Source: Streptomyces sp. P9-A4 (GTDB taxonomy: Bacteria > Actinomycetota > Actinomycetes > Streptomycetales > Streptomycetaceae). From it: a DNA stretch of 64,000 bases. The notes below the pieces were generated by a model. It was given only the letters and a program-made list of their open reading frames with translations. It was not told where the DNA came from and ran no database searches. The translations under genes and the position numbers were made by a program. Positions 61,573 to 64,000 of the stretch are shown here, in pieces (the stretch's first letter is position 1; each line of letters begins with the position of its first letter). Location of the stretch: NCBI RefSeq assembly GCF_036634195.1, contig NZ_JAZIFY010000001.1:372001-436000 (forward strand), given 5' to 3'.

Positions 61573-63582
61573 ATGGCCACATCCGACGACTTGGCCACAC
61601 GCCACGGCAGGCCCCCGTCCGACGACGGGGGCGCCTCGGAAGGCCCGCGCACGAGCCGGCTGCGGGCGTGGATGCTGGAGGGTCTTTCCGACATGGGCAA
61701 GGGCAAGCCCTCCCGTCCCGCCGAACCGGCCCCGGACACCGGGCACAGGGGGCAGCGCTGGTGGCGGGTGATGTGCCTGACGGGTGTCGACTACTTCTCG
61801 ACCCTCGGGTACCAGCCGGGCATCGCCGCCCTCGCGGCCGGGCTGCTCTCCCCCGTCGCGACGATCGTGCTGGTCGTCGTCACGCTGGTCGGAGCCCTTC
61901 CGGTGTACCGGCGGGTGGCCGAGGAGAGCCCTCACGGCGAGGGTTCGATAGCGATGCTGGAGCGGCTGCTGTCCTTCTGGAAGGGCAAGCTGTTCGTCCT
62001 CACCCTGCTGGGGTTCGCCGCGACCGACTTCCTCATCACCATCACGCTGTCGGCCGCCGACGCGTCCACGCACCTGGTGGAGAACCCGCATCTGGCGGAG
62101 GCTCTGCAGGACAAGCAGATGATCGTCACGCTGGTCCTGATCGCCCTGCTCGGCGCGGTGTTCCTCAAGGGCTTCCTGGAGGCGATCGGGGTCGCGGTCG
62201 CGCTGGTGGGGACCTATCTGGCGCTCAACGCCGTCGTCGTCGTGACCGGCCTGTGGCATGTGATCACCGAGGGGCACGTGGTGACGGACTGGGCCTCGGC
62301 GCTGACCGCCCAGCACGGAAACGTCTTCGCGATGGTCGGTGTGGCTCTCCTCGTCTTCCCGAAGCTCGCGCTCGGGCTGTCCGGGTTCGAGACGGGCGTG
62401 GCGGTCATGCCGCACGTGGCGGGTGATCCCGGGGACACCGAGAAGAAACCGACCGGCCGCATCCGTGACACGAAGAAGCTGCTCACGACGGCCGCGCTGA
62501 TCATGAGCGTGTTCCTGATCTGCACGAGCTTCATCACCACGGTCCTGATCCCGGCGAAGGAGTTCGAGTCCGGCGGCCAGGCCAACGGCCGCGCGCTCGC
62601 CTATCTGGCACACCAGTACCTGGGCAACACGTTCGGCACGGTCTACGACGTCGCCACGATCGCCATCCTGTGGTTCGCCGGGGCCTCCGCCCTGGCCGGG
62701 CTGCTCAACCTGATGCCCCGCTACCTGCCCCGCTACGGCATGGCCCCGCACTGGGCGCGTGCGGTGCGCCCGATGGTGATCGTCTTCACCCTGGTCGCCT
62801 TCCTGGTGACCTGGATCTTCGACGCCGATGTCGACGCCCAGGGCGGCGCGTACGCCACCGGCGTCCTCGTCCTCATCTGCTCCGCCGCCATCGCCGTGAC
62901 CATCGCCGCGCGCAAGGCCGGCCAGCGCGGCTGGACGATCGGCTTCGCCGTGATCTCCGCCGTGTTCGTCTACACGACGGTCGTCAACGTCATCGAACGC
63001 CCGGACGGCGTCAAGATCGGTGCCTGCTTCATCGCCGGCATCATCCTCATCTCCCTCCTCTCCCGTCTCGGCCGCGCCTTCGAACTGCGTGTCACCCACA
63101 TCGAGCTCGACGAGTTGGCGACGCGCTTCGTGCAGGACATCTCGCGCCGTACGGCCCGCTTCGTCGCCAACGAGCCCGATCGCCGTGACGTGGCCGAGTA
63201 CCGCGAGAAGGTCGAGCAGATCCGCCACGACAACGACATCCCCGTCCACGAGGACCTGGTCTTCGTGGAGGTGACGGTCACCGACCCGTCGGAGTTCGAA
63301 GCGGGGCTACGGGTGCGCGGCGAGGTGCTGCACGGCCGCTACCGCGTCCTCACGGTGGAGAGCTCCTCGATCCCGAACGCGCTGGCGGCCCTCCTGCTGC
63401 ACGTCCGGGACCTGACGGGCACCCGTCCGCACATCTACTTCGAGTGGACGGAGGGCAATCCGTTCGCCAACTTCCTGCGGTTCTTCCTCTTCGGGCAGGG
63501 CGACGTCGCGCCGGTCACCCGGGAGGTGCTGCGCGAGGCTGAGCCCGACCGCGCCCGCCGCCCCTACGTCCACGTGGGCTGA
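61573..63582 (+). CDS. APC-superfamily permease with long cytosolic C-terminus
   Basis: 669 aa from ATG 61573, AGGAG upstream. Twelve or so helices from about residue 65 to 500: [20 protein letters not shown] (unwound first helix), [60 protein letters not shown]. After residue ~505 a soluble domain follows ([60 protein letters not shown]). The layout is like large APC-type amino-acid or potassium importers such as KimA; substrate unproven. The 260-bp leader shows no riboswitch I can identify. Confidence 0.88.
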   Translation: MATSDDLATRHGRPPSDDGGASEGPRTSRLRAWMLEGLSDMGKGKPSRPAEPAPDTGHRGQRWWRVMCLTGVDYFSTLGYQPGIAALAAGLLSPVATIVLVVVTLVGALPVYRRVAEESPHGEGSIAMLERLLSFWKGKLFVLTLLGFAATDFLITITLSAADASTHLVENPHLAEALQDKQMIVTLVLIALLGAVFLKGFLEAIGVAVALVGTYLALNAVVVVTGLWHVITEGHVVTDWASALTAQHGNVFAMVGVALLVFPKLALGLSGFETGVAVMPHVAGDPGDTEKKPTGRIRDTKKLLTTAALIMSVFLICTSFITTVLIPAKEFESGGQANGRALAYLAHQYLGNTFGTVYDVATIAILWFAGASALAGLLNLMPRYLPRYGMAPHWARAVRPMVIVFTLVAFLVTWIFDADVDAQGGAYATGVLVLICSAAIAVTIAARKAGQRGWTIGFAVISAVFVYTTVVNVIERPDGVKIGACFIAGIILISLLSRLGRAFELRVTHIELDELATRFVQDISRRTARFVANEPDRRDVAEYREKVEQIRHDNDIPVHEDLVFVEVTVTDPSEFEAGLRVRGEVLHGRYRVLTVESSSIPNALAALLLHVRDLTGTRPHIYFEWTEGNPFANFLRFFLFGQGDVAPVTREVLREAEPDRARRPYVHVG

Positions 63583-63627
63583 GGGCGCACCCTCCCGGGC
63601 GTCCGGTGACCCGGCACTTCGCGCGCG

Positions 63628-64000
63628 TCACGCGGTGGCGCGCCGCCAGGCCGATTCGCGCAGGAGTCGGAGGCCGTTGAGGCCGACGAGGACGGTGGAG
63701 CCCTCGTGGCCGAGGACGCCGAGGGGCAGCGGCAGGGTGCCCGCGAGGTCCCAGACGACCAGGCCGGTGATGACCGTGCCCGCGATGACGAGGTTCTGCA
63801 CGACCAGGCGCCGGGCGGTACGGGACAGGGCGACGACCGTGGGGACGGTGGCGAGTTCGTCGCGGACGATGACCACGTCGGCGGTCTCCAGAGCCAGGTC
63901 CGATCCGGCGCGGCCCATGGCGACGCCGGTGTGCGCGGCGGCGAGGGCGGGGGCGTCGTTGACGCCGTCCCCGACGACCATGACCTTGCGGCCCGCTCGT
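63628..64000 (-). CDS. P-type metal-transporting ATPase, C-terminal part (runs off the window)
   Basis: The gene continues beyond base 64000; about 124 C-terminal residues are present. The hinge motif [10 protein letters not shown], the [17 protein letters not shown] block, then two hydrophobic helices ([17 protein letters not shown] and the [20 protein letters not shown] region) are typical of heavy-metal P1B ATPases. The metal-selecting helix lies outside the window, so specificity (Cu, Zn, Cd, Co) cannot be told. Confidence 0.9.
   Translation of the reverse strand, partial: RAGRKVMVVGDGVNDAPALAAAHTGVAMGRAGSDLALETADVVIVRDELATVPTVVALSRTARRLVVQNLVIAGTVITGLVVWDLAGTLPLPLGVLGHEGSTVLVGLNGLRLLRESAWRRATA

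Noticed and set aside
61045..63249. 734-aa open frame opposite the APC permease
   Set aside because: Shadow; Gly/Asp/Arg-rich and overlaps two convincing genes.

Overview
The window is high-GC actinobacterial chromosome, almost certainly Streptomyces. The codon bias is strongly GC3, GTG starts are common, and the gene content is typical of the genus: an AfsR/SARP regulator, a PAS-GAF-SpoIIE phosphatase with an anti-sigma-type kinase domain, a streptophobe-family membrane protein, a DUF1876 protein, and a MocR regulator. No rRNA, tRNA or CRISPR array was seen. Two transposase relics, a methyltransferase fragment and a damaged phosphate-transport operon show that parts of the first 37 kb have been rearranged.

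Region by region. 0.15-7.6 kb is one giant secreted Ala-rich coiled-coil protein made of two tandem copies (1084-codon period) and ending in a toxin-like domain. 7.7-13 kb holds an IS5-type relic, a large protein with propeller-like repeats, and an ATP-grasp ligase. 13.3-17.4 kb is an arsenic resistance island: three ArsR-family regulators, an ArsO-like flavoprotein, the Acr3 efflux pump, and a divergent arsenate reductase ArsC. 17.5-21.6 kb carries pst-like phosphate uptake genes with PstC and PstA fused. It has an in-frame amber codon in pstS, a +1 shift at the start of pstC and a -1 shift in pstB. CATCGAT-containing palindromes lie both at the third arsR and upstream of pst. 21.6-32 kb has a methyltransferase fragment, an acyl-CoA dehydrogenase, the SARP regulator with a coupled 66-aa protein, a SpoIIE-type phosphatase, a PHP-domain protein and an aldehyde dehydrogenase.

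32.2-36 kb is a lower-GC patch whose core is two overlapping genes. Both carry the H-x-D...H...R ligand pattern of AlkB-like 2-oxoglutarate/Fe(II) oxygenases. They are the best candidate here for an undescribed function. An IS630 relic follows. 37-50.7 kb contains a SnoaL-like protein, a ThuA-like protein, a DUF3626 protein, a TetR regulator, a three-gene operon (FHA-FHA-ABC exporter, SH3-like protein, Ser/Thr kinase), a streptophobe protein, a Pro/Ser-rich membrane protein, a translationally coupled small protein plus universal stress protein, a MocR regulator with a clear operator, and an FBP-domain protein.

50.8-54.2 kb is an acyl-CoA module: glutaryl-CoA dehydrogenase-like, divergent class III CoA transferase and a GntR/FCD regulator. 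54.2-64 kb holds an exonuclease, a TetR regulator, a secreted metal-dependent hydrolase with a discoidin domain, a secreted propeller, a CBS-BON protein, a DUF1876 protein, an MDMPI-like protein, an APC-type transporter, and the C-terminal end of a P-type metal ATPase that runs off the window. Several strong hairpins separate convergent genes.
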